A stretch of 64,000 bases of DNA from an uncultured Bacteroidales bacterium. GTDB taxonomy: Bacteria; Bacteroidota; Bacteroidia; Bacteroidales; UBA4417. The notes beneath the pieces were generated by a model. It saw only the letters and a list, made by a program, of their open reading frames with translations, was not told where the DNA came from and did no database searches. Below, piece by piece: positions 17,430 through 26,548 of this stretch. The stretch is from positions 1 to 64,000 of the forward strand of contig CAJAXK010000103.1 in assembly GCA_903946925.1 (NCBI GenBank), written 5' to 3'. The translations under genes and the position numbers were made by a program. Position 1 is the first letter of the stretch, and each line of letters opens with the position of its first letter.

Positions 17430-18485
17430 CTATTGGTTAATCAGTATTTTGAATGATTTAGTAACACCCCCTGCCGTAAACCGGGCTAAATATATCCCGG
17501 TTGTTAAACCCGAAACATCAAAGGATTCGGTATAACTTCCAGCCTCATGGCCAATGTTCTGAATCAAAGTATTGACAAATTGACCATTAATATTATACAG
17601 CACAAGGTTCACATTGGAGTTGTCAGTTAAACTATATTCCAGGTTTAAAGTAGTGGCTGATGGATTGTTGAAGATTTTGACCCTGTTTTTTGCTGTAACC
17701 AATTCTGATAAACCCACCTGGCTTACTTTCGCAACAGCATTTGCCCAGGAACTTGAAACCCTTGCACCGCTTACATTGAAATTAGCTTTATTATTGCCGT
17801 TTACCCTGAACCTTATAGAGCTTAGATCCGATTTTAAAGCCGAAGGGTTAGAAATATCATCAATAACATCGGGAATAGGTTCTGTAGTTGATCCTAAAGT
17901 TGGATTTATGAAAAGCGATGAAGTTTCAGTGGCGAAATCATATTTCAAAACCACAAGAATTACGGCAAGTGTATCAGTAAATTCGGGTGCTCTCCATTTA
18001 ACATCAGCACCCGTACCACTTCCCCTGGTAGTTCCCAATTTGAAGTTGGCAGTTACTGATCCCTTTCCTACCCAGACCTTTGGCCCTGAGTTTGCACTAT
18101 CGCCAAGCCCAATGACTTCAGACTGGCTTTGTTTCTGGGCGACTCCTGCCTTAAATAGAAAGCTTAAATATACAGTACTGGTAACCGGCGTTTCAGTAAA
18201 TAATTTATAACAATAGTAACCAGTTGCACCTGATAGGTACACATTGTTCATTGTTTTACCTTTATCGGAAAGCACGTAAGTACCATCAGTGGTTATGTAT
18301 GTCAATGGAGGTGTAACAATGTTTCGCACAGGTACAACGGCAGGAGCGGTTCCTCCGCTTGTCCAACCAGGTGCAAAATCAAGATCTGAAACTGAGTAAT
18401 CGAAAGTTTCATCCAGTAAAACCTGCCCTTGTGAAATCAGAAAAAATGAGCAAAGAGCAACAATTAAAGTGATTTTTTTATTCAT
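17430..18485 (-). CDS. Secreted protein: shared N-terminal module plus T9SS sorting domain
   Basis: The 351-residue protein has a signal peptide (1-20), then the module seen in three much larger proteins of this window. It starts QVLLDETFDYSV, continues YLSFLFKAGVAQKQSQSEV and KVWVGKG...LGTTRG, and ends around SSWANAVA (about 20-250). A T9SS sorting domain occupies about 265-351 (IFNNPSATTLNLEYSL...). This is the minimal form of the architecture, essentially module plus anchor. The module resembles a concanavalin-like beta-sandwich, so carbohydrate binding at the cell surface is plausible but unproven. It lies within the susC operon, 80 bp downstream of a beta-helix protein. Confidence 0.65.
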   Translation of the reverse strand: MNKKITLIVALCSFFLISQGQVLLDETFDYSVSDLDFAPGWTSGGTAPAVVPVRNIVTPPLTYITTDGTYVLSDKGKTMNNVYLSGATGYYCYKLFTETPVTSTVYLSFLFKAGVAQKQSQSEVIGLGDSANSGPKVWVGKGSVTANFKLGTTRGSGTGADVKWRAPEFTDTLAVILVVLKYDFATETSSLFINPTLGSTTEPIPDVIDDISNPSALKSDLSSIRFRVNGNNKANFNVSGARVSSSWANAVAKVSQVGLSELVTAKNRVKIFNNPSATTLNLEYSLTDNSNVNLVLYNINGQFVNTLIQNIGHEAGSYTESFDVSGLTTGIYLARFTAGGVTKSFKILINQ

Positions 18486-18565
18486 GGCGAATCAGGATTA
18501 GGTAAATTTTTGGTAAATCAATATAAAGCTGTTTCATAAACAACCACATAACCGGCCAAAGTCCT

Positions 18566-19945
18566 TTACTTGCTAACTACAAGCTTGATTGTTTGGGAAG
18601 AGCTGCCTAAACTAAGTCGTGCAAAATAAGATCCATTGTCAAGAGTCGAAACATCAATTGATTTCGAATAGTCTCCGGCATTTTGAAATTCGGAATTTAT
18701 TAGGTTTTTAACAAATTGACCATTGAGGTTAAACAAATCCATTTTCACAAGGGTATATGACTGCAGTTTGTATTCCAGGTTCAGGAATTGAGAAACAGGA
18801 TTTGGATAAACATGGAATTGAGCTTTTTGCATGAGTGGGGAGATGGATGCGTTGGATGAATAATAACGTGTATCGCCAACTGTAAGACCATCGCTTCCAA
18901 CAAAGAAACTCCTATTGGTCAAGCCAAAATTTAGGGTTGCGACATTCGTATAGATAGGAACAGTTGTTATAGTGTTAGTTCCTGTTGGGGGAACTGCAAA
19001 GCCAAGATAGCAATAGTCTTTAACCATTGGAGGGGCAGTCAGGTCAGGGTTTACAAAACTTAGGGTTAAATCAACCTGATCGAAAATACAGTTGGTTATG
19101 CTAATCAGACCCGACATCATCCTGAACCTGAAAATTTCATCGGAAGTTAATGTGATGTTATAGAAAGTACAATGATCGATGGTTGCATTTCTTCCTTTAG
19201 CCCAAACGCCACTTGTTGACTTGTAATGGATTACAGAGTTAGCGTTTCCAACACTGTTGACAATATTGGAAAACGTGCAATTTTTCAAGGTAATATCCCT
19301 ATTGGACACGGTGGTGATTTGGGTTGTTGAATTACCATCCTGAGTGTTAAAAAACAACATTCTTCCACTGCAATTATTAAATGTTGTTTCTTGAATGTCC
19401 ATGGAGGAGTTTGTGGCCTCAAGCCTTATGGTTCCATTTCCTGCTGCATTGTTAAAATCGTGAATGAAGCAATTTTTTATAATAATTGAACAATTTAATG
19501 CAGTTGTTGTGCTCCTCACCAAAATAGGCTGATTCCCTGTATTGGTATTTAAACCATTAAATTCAATGCCTTCGAGGTTTAAAACAAAATCTGGGGTATA
19601 AATCACAAAAATTGTTGCAGTACTGGATGCGCTTGTCCCACTTGCTGAAATAATCGGTTTGGAGAGAAGGCCCGCTTTTGCCCGGATGGTTGCACTTCTT
19701 CCTATGGAATCCAGTACGCTGCTTGTTCCCTGTATTACATATTCCCCACCTGATGTCGAAAGTTCGTAGATATCGAACAACCCACCTTTTAGGTCAGTCA
19801 ACAATTCAGCAACCTGGCTTACAGTATATTCTTTTGAAGTCTGAGCTTCAGAAGAAATGGGGTTAAAAAGCAAAACGCAGGATAGAAATCCTGTTATTAA
19901 GATTGCTTTCAATTTGAAATTCATAAAAGTAGAGTTCTGTTTCAT
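18566..19945 (-). CDS. Secreted beta-helix protein (DUF4957/DUF5123-like) with T9SS sorting domain
   Basis: The 459-residue protein has a signal peptide (an ATG seven codons in, at 19924, is an alternative start). Repeated rungs follow: IIIKNCFIHDFNNAAGNGTIR, DIQETTFNNCSGRML, DITLKNCTFSNI and ATIDHCTFYNITLTSDE. This pattern is typical of DUF4957/DUF5123 proteins encoded beside susCD in uronate PULs. The T9SS domain is at about 375-459 (FHVYPNPVSQFLNLEYKL). Lacking recognisable lyase residues, it is more likely a surface polysaccharide-binding protein than an enzyme. It sits 153 bp downstream of the lipoprotein gene, separated by a 15-bp hairpin. Confidence 0.65.
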   Translation of the reverse strand: MKQNSTFMNFKLKAILITGFLSCVLLFNPISSEAQTSKEYTVSQVAELLTDLKGGLFDIYELSTSGGEYVIQGTSSVLDSIGRSATIRAKAGLLSKPIISASGTSASSTATIFVIYTPDFVLNLEGIEFNGLNTNTGNQPILVRSTTTALNCSIIIKNCFIHDFNNAAGNGTIRLEATNSSMDIQETTFNNCSGRMLFFNTQDGNSTTQITTVSNRDITLKNCTFSNIVNSVGNANSVIHYKSTSGVWAKGRNATIDHCTFYNITLTSDEIFRFRMMSGLISITNCIFDQVDLTLSFVNPDLTAPPMVKDYCYLGFAVPPTGTNTITTVPIYTNVATLNFGLTNRSFFVGSDGLTVGDTRYYSSNASISPLMQKAQFHVYPNPVSQFLNLEYKLQSYTLVKMDLFNLNGQFVKNLINSEFQNAGDYSKSIDVSTLDNGSYFARLSLGSSSQTIKLVVSK

Positions 19946-20054
19946 AATTTAGGGGTTAGGTTAATTGGGTTGAATGGTTGATTATCTGTCATTCTTGAAG
20001 CACTATTGGTGTTCTAAAGTTTTGAAATATTTTTGGGATCCGGAAAAATTTAAT

Positions 20055-20092
20055 ATTTTTCATTGCCGGTTTTTTGTCCGGCAATGAAAAAT
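20055..20092 (-). terminator. Long perfect hairpin between the susCD-lipoprotein genes and the secreted proteins
   Basis: ATTTTTCATTGCCGG (20055-20069) is perfectly inverted at 20078-20092 with an 8-nt loop. It starts 7 bp after the lipoprotein stop at 20099. The A/T ends allow partial termination or 3'-end protection on the minus strand, which would let susCD be expressed above the distal genes. A third partial GCCGG repeat follows at 20092-20097. Confidence 0.6.
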
Positions 20093-20098
20093 GCCGGT

Positions 20099-20707
20099 TT
20101 ATTTTATAATAGCAGCCTCAAAAGTTTGCTTTGCTGTTGTGAGTATTGTTACACCTTCAGCAATTTGTCGGTCGATATTTGTGATTAAATCGCGTGTTTT
20201 TTTTGCATCGGCAATGGCTTTTGTAAAATCCGCCTTCGCAGCCTCCGAAACCTGGCCTGTTGCAGTACCAACTGCTGTTGATGCATTTAATAATTCGCAC
20301 TCCACAACCAAATCATTCAAAGGTCGTCGGTCCGAAATAAACAAGCTATTGTGGAAAGCCTGCCCTGGCACACCAAACGACTTATAGGTATCGGTGATGT
20401 TCTTCATTGTGATATTCGGCCTGACTACCAGCGCGAGAGCCGTATCCAAAACTTTGAGGTATGCCGCTTTCTGGCTGGCAAACTTGCTTGTACTTGCTAC
20501 CATGAAATTGCCTTTATCATAACCAATAACCGTGCTATCAACCATTGCTTTTTCGGTAGTTGCAAACAGGGTCAATTCCTGCCTGTGCTCTTCTACAGTT
20601 TTAGGTTGAGCGGCTTCTTCATCCTTTGTACATGAGCTGCCCCAAATAACCAGTGATACCATCAAAGGCAACCATATCATTCGTAAACCAAGATTTATCT
20701 TTTTCAT
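20099..20707 (-). CDS. Outer-membrane lipoprotein in the SusE/F position
   Basis: The 202-residue protein has a lipoprotein signal peptide ending VIWGSSC with Cys26 as the lipidated residue, followed by TKDEE, an acidic stretch that fits the Bacteroidota surface-export signal. The mature part is mostly helical: Ala-, Lys- and Asp-rich repeats such as SEAAKADFTKAIADAKKTRDLI and TAKQTFEAAI. It lies 18 bp after susD, the place usually held by a SusE/F-type glycan-binding lipoprotein, but the helical composition is unlike those beta-sandwich proteins. I do not recognise the family. Confidence 0.65.
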   Translation of the reverse strand: MKKINLGLRMIWLPLMVSLVIWGSSCTKDEEAAQPKTVEEHRQELTLFATTEKAMVDSTVIGYDKGNFMVASTSKFASQKAAYLKVLDTALALVVRPNITMKNITDTYKSFGVPGQAFHNSLFISDRRPLNDLVVECELLNASTAVGTATGQVSEAAKADFTKAIADAKKTRDLITNIDRQIAEGVTILTTAKQTFEAAIIK

Positions 20708-20725
20708 AAATTTTTCTTTTTTAGA

Positions 20726-22264
20726 TTAATAACCAGGGTTTTGAGGAATAACCATTTCGTTGTTGGCGTCAATTTCTGTTTGAGGAATTGGCAACAAAAG
20801 TCTTTCCCTTATGAACTGTGTTTCGTCGGGCAGTGGGATTTTATCGTATTGCGAATACAAATCGGTCCAGTCTGTCACGAATACATGTGTTTTGAGTATA
20901 TCAAGTGCTTTGTTAGGATTGCCATACGAGTTTGCCATGCGCAATAAATCAAACCATCGTTGATTTTCAAAGGCAAGTTCCAGCCGTCGTTCTTTATACA
21001 CCGCATCCAGGGCTTCCTCTTTAGAAGTAAAAGGTTGAAGAGGATCCATGCCTGCCCTTGCCCTTATTTTGTTCACTTCGATACTGGCTTCGCCAATCCG
21101 CCCGTCCTGTGCCATAATCTCGGCGTTTAGAAGTACCATATCGGCATAGCGAATAACTATCCAGTCATTTTCGCATTGTTCTGGCAGGACCATAGTTGGA
21201 TCAATATATTTTGAAATGTATTGTATTGTATCTGTGGTAGATTTGAGCCATATCCGAAAACTTGGATCTTTACGGGTATCCTTGGGATCTGCACGGAATA
21301 AGCGCATAAGTTCAGGTGTAGGATTGTTGTCTCCGCGCGGGGTGCCAACCTTGAGGAAGAGGTTTGCTGAATTGTCGGGGGCAAATATTCCCCAAAACGG
21401 AGAACCTAACCCGCTACTTCCACCCAGATACCTTACTGCAAAGATGATTTCCTTATTCATTTCCTTAGTAATATCGAATATTTGGGCAAAAGCACCTGTT
21501 CCAATCAATAAACCATGAGGCGAAGTATTCAAAACTGCTTCGATCAATGGTTTTGCTTTAGCCAGGTTTTCATTGCCGCCCTGCATCATATAAGCTTTGG
21601 CCAACAAACTCATTGCCGCCCATTTCGTGATGCGACCGGCATCGCTTGATGAATAAGTGGAAGGGGCTTGTTCGATTGCTTTAAGCAAATCAGGGATAAT
21701 AATGTCGTTATAAATCTCATTTACAGGCGATCTGGGGATTTTCTTTGCTTCCTCAGCACTTATTACCGAAGTAACTTTGAACATATCGCCCCATAGATTA
21801 ACCAGGGTATAATAATGGTAGGCTCTGATAAACAGTAACTCTGCTTCGTACTGCGCCCTTTGCGCTTCAACAGGAATGTAGGTATTGTCGGCTACCGAAG
21901 GTAATATTGCATTCACGTTCGAGATGTTCTGAAACAGTTTGTACCAGTACTGTTGCATCATAGGCAAACTGGTGGATGTTCGGAAAAAAGCCAGATCGCA
22001 ATAATCCACACGGTCAACACCTGAAGTCCCGGTTGAGGCCACGCAGGTATTATCACTCCTGATTTCTGTGTATCTCCATTCGTCCTTTAAGGCTGTAGCT
22101 ATTCCGGCATAACAACCCATAACCCCCTGATTGATACGTGCTGGAGTGGTATAAAAATTGACTTGAGTCAAAACTGAGGCAGGCTTGTCTTCCAAAAAAT
22201 CTTTACATGCCCCTAACAGTATCAGAGTGGTGAAAGCTATGAGTATATATACTTTATTTTTCAT
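20726..22264 (-). CDS. susD: SusD/RagB-family outer-membrane glycan-binding lipoprotein
   Basis: The 512-residue protein has a lipobox LLGAC with Cys20 followed by KDFLEDKP, the standard SusD opening. Helical TPR-like segments come next (FIRAYHYYTLVNLWGDMF, about 148-165). The late RagB/SusD block RYADMVLLNAEIMAQ...ARAGMDPL and RRLELAFENQRWFDLLR are textbook. It forms the lid over the SusC transporter at the cell surface and captures oligosaccharides. It lies 63 bp downstream of susC and is clearly co-transcribed. Substrate is not readable; the neighbouring PL6 lyases and sulfatases point to uronate-rich anionic oligomers. Confidence 0.95.
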   Translation of the reverse strand: MKNKVYILIAFTTLILLGACKDFLEDKPASVLTQVNFYTTPARINQGVMGCYAGIATALKDEWRYTEIRSDNTCVASTGTSGVDRVDYCDLAFFRTSTSLPMMQQYWYKLFQNISNVNAILPSVADNTYIPVEAQRAQYEAELLFIRAYHYYTLVNLWGDMFKVTSVISAEEAKKIPRSPVNEIYNDIIIPDLLKAIEQAPSTYSSSDAGRITKWAAMSLLAKAYMMQGGNENLAKAKPLIEAVLNTSPHGLLIGTGAFAQIFDITKEMNKEIIFAVRYLGGSSGLGSPFWGIFAPDNSANLFLKVGTPRGDNNPTPELMRLFRADPKDTRKDPSFRIWLKSTTDTIQYISKYIDPTMVLPEQCENDWIVIRYADMVLLNAEIMAQDGRIGEASIEVNKIRARAGMDPLQPFTSKEEALDAVYKERRLELAFENQRWFDLLRMANSYGNPNKALDILKTHVFVTDWTDLYSQYDKIPLPDETQFIRERLLLPIPQTEIDANNEMVIPQNPGY

Positions 22265-22327
22265 TTTTATTGGGTTTTAAATCATTATTGTGATGGTGTA
22301 TTTGTAATGATATTTTGCAAAAATGTC

Positions 22328-25300
22328 CTAGAATGTAACATCAACTCCAAAGGCAAATGTCCGGTTAATAGGGTAAACACCTCTTTGATATCCGTCAATT
22401 AAAGGGCTTGAATATGGGCCACTCGTTTTTCGTCCTTCTGGATTTACGCCATCATATTCATCAGACATCAGGTACAACAGGTTCTGTGCTGAGAAATACA
22501 CACGTAAAGCAGAAAGTTTTATGGAGCGTACAAACTTTTTTGGAGCGGTGTAACCAAAGGTTAAATCGCGAAGTGCTGTATATGATCCGTTTACAATACC
22601 ATAATCAGTAAGTAACAGGAATTTCCCGGCAGTATTGGTTCCATAAACGGTTTTGCCATCACCGGGGAAAGCAGGACTTACAAAACGGTTATCGGTATAG
22701 GCAGTATTAGTACGAAGCGTTTCATTGTAATTCATGTTACCATCAATAATATCAACACCCTGTACACCCTGGAAAAGAAAACTCAGGTCGAAATTCCTAA
22801 ATGTGAACGTATTTGTTAGCCCCCATGTGAAATCAGGGAAAGGGTCTCCAAGAACAACGCGGTCGTAACTATCAATCTGGTAGTCACCATTCTGGTTCAC
22901 AACTTTTAGTCCTCCAATAACAGGAGTAAAATCGCCCCAATTAAATGGCATTCCGGTTTCCGGGTCTTTCATAGCCTTGGCAGCAGCAACATCTTCAAAA
23001 GTGAGATATACGCCGGCTGACTGGAACCCAAAATACTGAATGGCCTGTTCGCCAACGATAGCCCTGTAAACTTCGTTACGTTCGCCAAAATTATCTTCGT
23101 GGTCTTTGTTTCCATAGCCCAAAAGCTCGTTTTTATTCGCCGAGAGATTGGCTGTCAAATTCCATTTGAAATTTTTCTTATCAATATTTACTGAGGAGAG
23201 TTCCAGTTCAATGCCATTATTGCTCACCTCACCAATATTATTCCAGTACGTTTGGTGTCCGGTGATGTACATTGATGGGGATTGCAACAACATTGCCTTG
23301 GTTGTTGAATTGTAATATTCAACCGAAAGGTTCAAACGGCTCTTAAAAAATCCAAGATCAATACCAAAGTTAGCCTCCTGGGTTTGTTCCCACGTAATGT
23401 CGGGGTTTCCCAAGGCTGTGTTGTTGGAAGCCAAACCTGGATGAAGGGTCCCTATACCGCTCCCTGTTGGGTAATTGCTGGTATTTAAATAATTCATGTA
23501 CGAATATTGGGGGATGTTGTTGTTCCCTGTCAAGCCGTAACTCACGCGCAACTTTAAATTCGTTAGCCAAACGATACCTTTCATAAACTGTTCTTCAGAT
23601 GCACGCCAACCAACGGAAGCAGCCGGGAAATTTCCCCATTTATGCCCTTCGGCAAACTTAGAGCTTCCATCGCTGCGGAAACTTGCCGATACAAGGTATT
23701 TTCCCTTATAAGAGTAGTTAATACGCCCTAAAGCCGAAACCATTGATTCGGTATAATAATAAGAAGTGGTACCAGGCAAATCCGGGCTGTCGAGGATAAG
23801 GGTTGAAGCCATGTTAAATGAAATAATTTCTTCGTCAGGAAAACCGGTGGCTACAATTGTATTTGCCTTGTTACTGATTTTTTGCGCTGTAAATCCCAGT
23901 AAAGCACCAAAATCGTGATTGCTTATTTTTTTTGCATAGTTCAAGGTATTTTCTGTCAACAAATCGGTCATGAATGTTCCTGTACGGGTAAGCTTATTTG
24001 GATCACCGGCTTTTGATGCTTCAGTTTGTAGTTTTTCATTGAATTCGCGATAAGTAACATAAGCGCCATTCGATGTTTTAAACTGAAGCCCTGGTATAAT
24101 ATCAATGGTCAGATACATATTGGATTGCATCCTGTAATCATCGGTCAGGATACTGGTACGGTCGCGTTGCGACACAGGATTATGCATTGAAGACCCGGAA
24201 GCACTGGCAGAAGTAACACTCCATATTTCGTTATTTAATCCCATCCCGCTTAAATCAAGCCGGCCATAATGATACGGATGAGCATAAGTGCCTACAGGCT
24301 GGCCAGTTATAGCAGACGTTGCCTCGGTATGAGCAATTGGCATCCAGGTTGGGAAACGCAGATAACTGGTAAGATCTACACCGGGTGTTTCCTTTTTGCT
24401 GTAACTTGGATTCAGGTTAAACCCTAAAGTAATGTTTTTGGAAAGCTTCATATCCACTTTTGCGCGAAAACTGTACTTGTCGTACGAACTGTTTTTCATT
24501 ATGCCGTCCTCGCTGTTGAAATTTCCTGAAATATAATAATTGGTTCCACTGCTTCCCCCCGAGGCACTTAACTGATAATTGTTTTTCATTCCATTTGGCC
24601 TAAGCGCTTCGGAAACCCAATCAGTTTCTTCACCAATATAGTTTATTAGCAAATATCCAAGCTGATCGCCTTCGTTAGTTAAATCGAAAGGCATTGTTGC
24701 CGAAGTTCCGTCAACCGAAGGATCCAATCTCCTCTGTTCAGCTTCCTGGGCGTACAGTTTCGTTTGTTCCGATTGGCTCAGAACCCCTGGCAATGTATAA
24801 GCACTTGTAATACCGCTATACATTTTAAAATTATATTTTGGTTTTTTGATGTTCCCCGATTTTGTGGTAATCAGTATAACCCCGTTTGCCGCGCGGGAAC
24901 CGTACAAAGCAGATGATGCCGCGTCCTTCAATACTTCAATTGATTCCACATCACCCATGCTAACCATCGACATGCCATCGGCAACCGGAAATCCATCCAC
25001 TACTACAAGCGGATCAATGTTTGTGCTAATTGATCCCATTCCACGCACCCGGATTTGAGGAGCTTCGCCTGCATAAGGATCAACATTTGCAACTTGCACC
25101 CCCGACATTTTCCCTTGCAAAGCCTGATCGAGCCTTGATACCGGAATTTCATCCAGTTTCTCAGCCTTTATGGAAGCGATTGAACCCGTTAAATGTGATT
25201 TTTTCTGTTTCCCATAAGCTACAACAACAAATTCGTCCAGTTTTTGGGCATTCTGTTTCAAGATAACATTAATAACTGACTGTGCTCCAACTTGTATTTC

Positions 25301-25642
25301 CTGAGTTACAAAACCAATAAATGAAAATACCAAGGTAGTGCTATCATCAGGAACATCAAGACTATAAGTACCATTGCTGTTTGATACCACACCCGAGGTA
25401 GTACCTTTAATGATAATGCTCACACCGGGTAAGGGTACCTGCTGTTCATCGGTGACAGTACCGGTTACATTTTTTTTAGAAACCATGGTTTCAGATGATA
25501 GCGGAACTGTTCCGGTAAAATTGCCTGCCTCTAGGTTTATACCATTAAGCAGCAGAAACAACGCTGTTAGTGCTCCAATCCATCGAAACTTAAAGGTTTC
25601 CATTTTTAGATAGGTTTTGCAATTCATCACATTTTTTTTCAT
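22328..25642 (-). CDS. susC: SusC/RagA-family TonB-dependent oligosaccharide transporter
   Basis: The 1104-residue protein has a signal region, a CarboxypepD_reg-like domain (about 58-135, TVTDEQQVPLPGVSIIIKG), the TonB-box-like DEFVVVAYGKQKK and a plug (LDQALQGKMSGVQV, then IRVRGMGSI...LVVVDGFPV and EVLKDAASSALYGSRAANG). A 22-strand barrel follows, ending in aromatic TF as expected for outer-membrane insertion. It imports oligosaccharides handed over by SusD, powered by TonB. The first ATG lies only 22 bp from the conserved regulatory block; starting at Met14 (25603) would give a 61-bp leader, like the 58-59 bp of the two other block-controlled genes, so Met14 may be the true start. It is the first gene of the transcript running to the terminator at 16330. 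Confidence 0.96.
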   Translation of the reverse strand: MKKNVMNCKTYLKMETFKFRWIGALTALFLLLNGINLEAGNFTGTVPLSSETMVSKKNVTGTVTDEQQVPLPGVSIIIKGTTSGVVSNSNGTYSLDVPDDSTTLVFSFIGFVTQEIQVGAQSVINVILKQNAQKLDEFVVVAYGKQKKSHLTGSIASIKAEKLDEIPVSRLDQALQGKMSGVQVANVDPYAGEAPQIRVRGMGSISTNIDPLVVVDGFPVADGMSMVSMGDVESIEVLKDAASSALYGSRAANGVILITTKSGNIKKPKYNFKMYSGITSAYTLPGVLSQSEQTKLYAQEAEQRRLDPSVDGTSATMPFDLTNEGDQLGYLLINYIGEETDWVSEALRPNGMKNNYQLSASGGSSGTNYYISGNFNSEDGIMKNSSYDKYSFRAKVDMKLSKNITLGFNLNPSYSKKETPGVDLTSYLRFPTWMPIAHTEATSAITGQPVGTYAHPYHYGRLDLSGMGLNNEIWSVTSASASGSSMHNPVSQRDRTSILTDDYRMQSNMYLTIDIIPGLQFKTSNGAYVTYREFNEKLQTEASKAGDPNKLTRTGTFMTDLLTENTLNYAKKISNHDFGALLGFTAQKISNKANTIVATGFPDEEIISFNMASTLILDSPDLPGTTSYYYTESMVSALGRINYSYKGKYLVSASFRSDGSSKFAEGHKWGNFPAASVGWRASEEQFMKGIVWLTNLKLRVSYGLTGNNNIPQYSYMNYLNTSNYPTGSGIGTLHPGLASNNTALGNPDITWEQTQEANFGIDLGFFKSRLNLSVEYYNSTTKAMLLQSPSMYITGHQTYWNNIGEVSNNGIELELSSVNIDKKNFKWNLTANLSANKNELLGYGNKDHEDNFGERNEVYRAIVGEQAIQYFGFQSAGVYLTFEDVAAAKAMKDPETGMPFNWGDFTPVIGGLKVVNQNGDYQIDSYDRVVLGDPFPDFTWGLTNTFTFRNFDLSFLFQGVQGVDIIDGNMNYNETLRTNTAYTDNRFVSPAFPGDGKTVYGTNTAGKFLLLTDYGIVNGSYTALRDLTFGYTAPKKFVRSIKLSALRVYFSAQNLLYLMSDEYDGVNPEGRKTSGPYSSPLIDGYQRGVYPINRTFAFGVDVTF

Positions 25643-25664
25643 AGTAAGGTTAGTATTGATGCCC

Positions 25665-25771
25665 GAATGATAAAATTATATAGATGGGCTTGCGTAATCT
25701 CTAAATTATCAGCCTTGTTTTTAAAAAAATAGGTCAAATTGAAACTTATCAGTCAGGTTGATTGATAATTG
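25665..25771 (-). promoter_or_regulatory. HTCS-type regulatory block, copy 1 (susC promoter)
   Basis: Three elements occur in fixed spacing: GAATGATAAAATTATA (25665-25680), a TTATCAGCC element from 25706, and an imperfect palindrome (25746-25768) whose right arm is TTGATTGATAA. Offsets are 41 and 40 bp, identical in copies 2 and 3. TTATCA direct repeats 40 bp apart plus an inverted TGATAA fit binding by an AraC-type dimer. The proximal AT-rich element reads TATAATTTTATC on the minus strand and is the likely -10 region. The HTCS encoded at 38708 is the obvious candidate regulator. Confidence 0.7.
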
Positions 25772-26371
25772 TTAAACACTTTTACTCAGGAAAAGGAAAC
25801 TTGATAATTACCTTTGGCTTGATAGATTCCCACAGACAAATAGTATCTAATATTGAGTTCTTTATTGGCTGTTGGGTAAAGTATGACGAGAAAAAAGTGG
25901 CAAGAATCTGGAGATAAACATTCCGTTTTGCTCTCCACAAAAATGTTTATCTAATTCTATCATGCTTTAATCCTTCAAATGAAAGGCAAATCGAATTTTT
26001 GAATATTTCAGGTTAGAAGCATCCTCAATCAGCTAATAAAACTGCTGTCTCCTCGGAATATTACATCCACAGATACACGCTATTCAAGTTCTGTGAGTTT
26101 ACGAAGCAATATTCAACAAGTAAACTTCTACTGGCAAATATACAGAAATCGAACGATTGCTTTGCAGGGTTTGAATAATTACAAAATATTCATTGCTTGA
26201 TAACAATGCTGAAGGTACTTAAAGTGTCTAAAAAACATAATGTCAAAGCATTAACAAACATCAAATTGCTAATTTTGTTAAAAACTGCTATCTGAAAATT
26301 TGAAAATTTGAATGAATGTTTACTCTTTTAAAATGTCGAAAGTCTGTTTTGTAAGGATAAAAATGTTGCAT

Positions 26372-26411
26372 AAAAAAAACACAGTTACCGGCATAAAGCA
26401 GATAACTGTGT
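26372..26411 (-). terminator. Rho-independent terminator after the 1478-residue surface protein
   Basis: ACACAGTTA (26379-26387) pairs perfectly with TAACTGTGT (26403-26411), followed on the minus strand by an eight-U run (26372-26379 on plus). Its stem is nearly the same sequence as the terminator at 34426-34464. Confidence 0.8.
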
Positions 26412-26548
26412 TGTGAATAGTTTGATTTACCGTTTACTGACTTCCAATAAAAATGGTCAAGGCTGGACAATTAAAGATAACCAACTAATTTCAATCGTTC
26501 TTTATCAATAATATCGTATTGAACGATTGGCTATTCCTGCTAAACAAT

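Larger units (their letters stand above)
25643..26548. other. Intergenic region between susC and the 1478-residue surface protein
   Basis: About 900 bp without a credible gene. It contains the strong regulatory block for susC (25665-25771) and the terminator of the upstream adhesin transcript (26372-26411). The middle (25772-26370) is AT-rich and shows nothing I can name. Confidence 0.6.

Noticed and set aside
17614-18210. 198-codon plus-strand open frame opposite the T9SS protein at 17430-18485
   Set aside because: The opposite strand encodes a conserved secreted protein; the plus-strand product is low-complexity and matches nothing I recognise.
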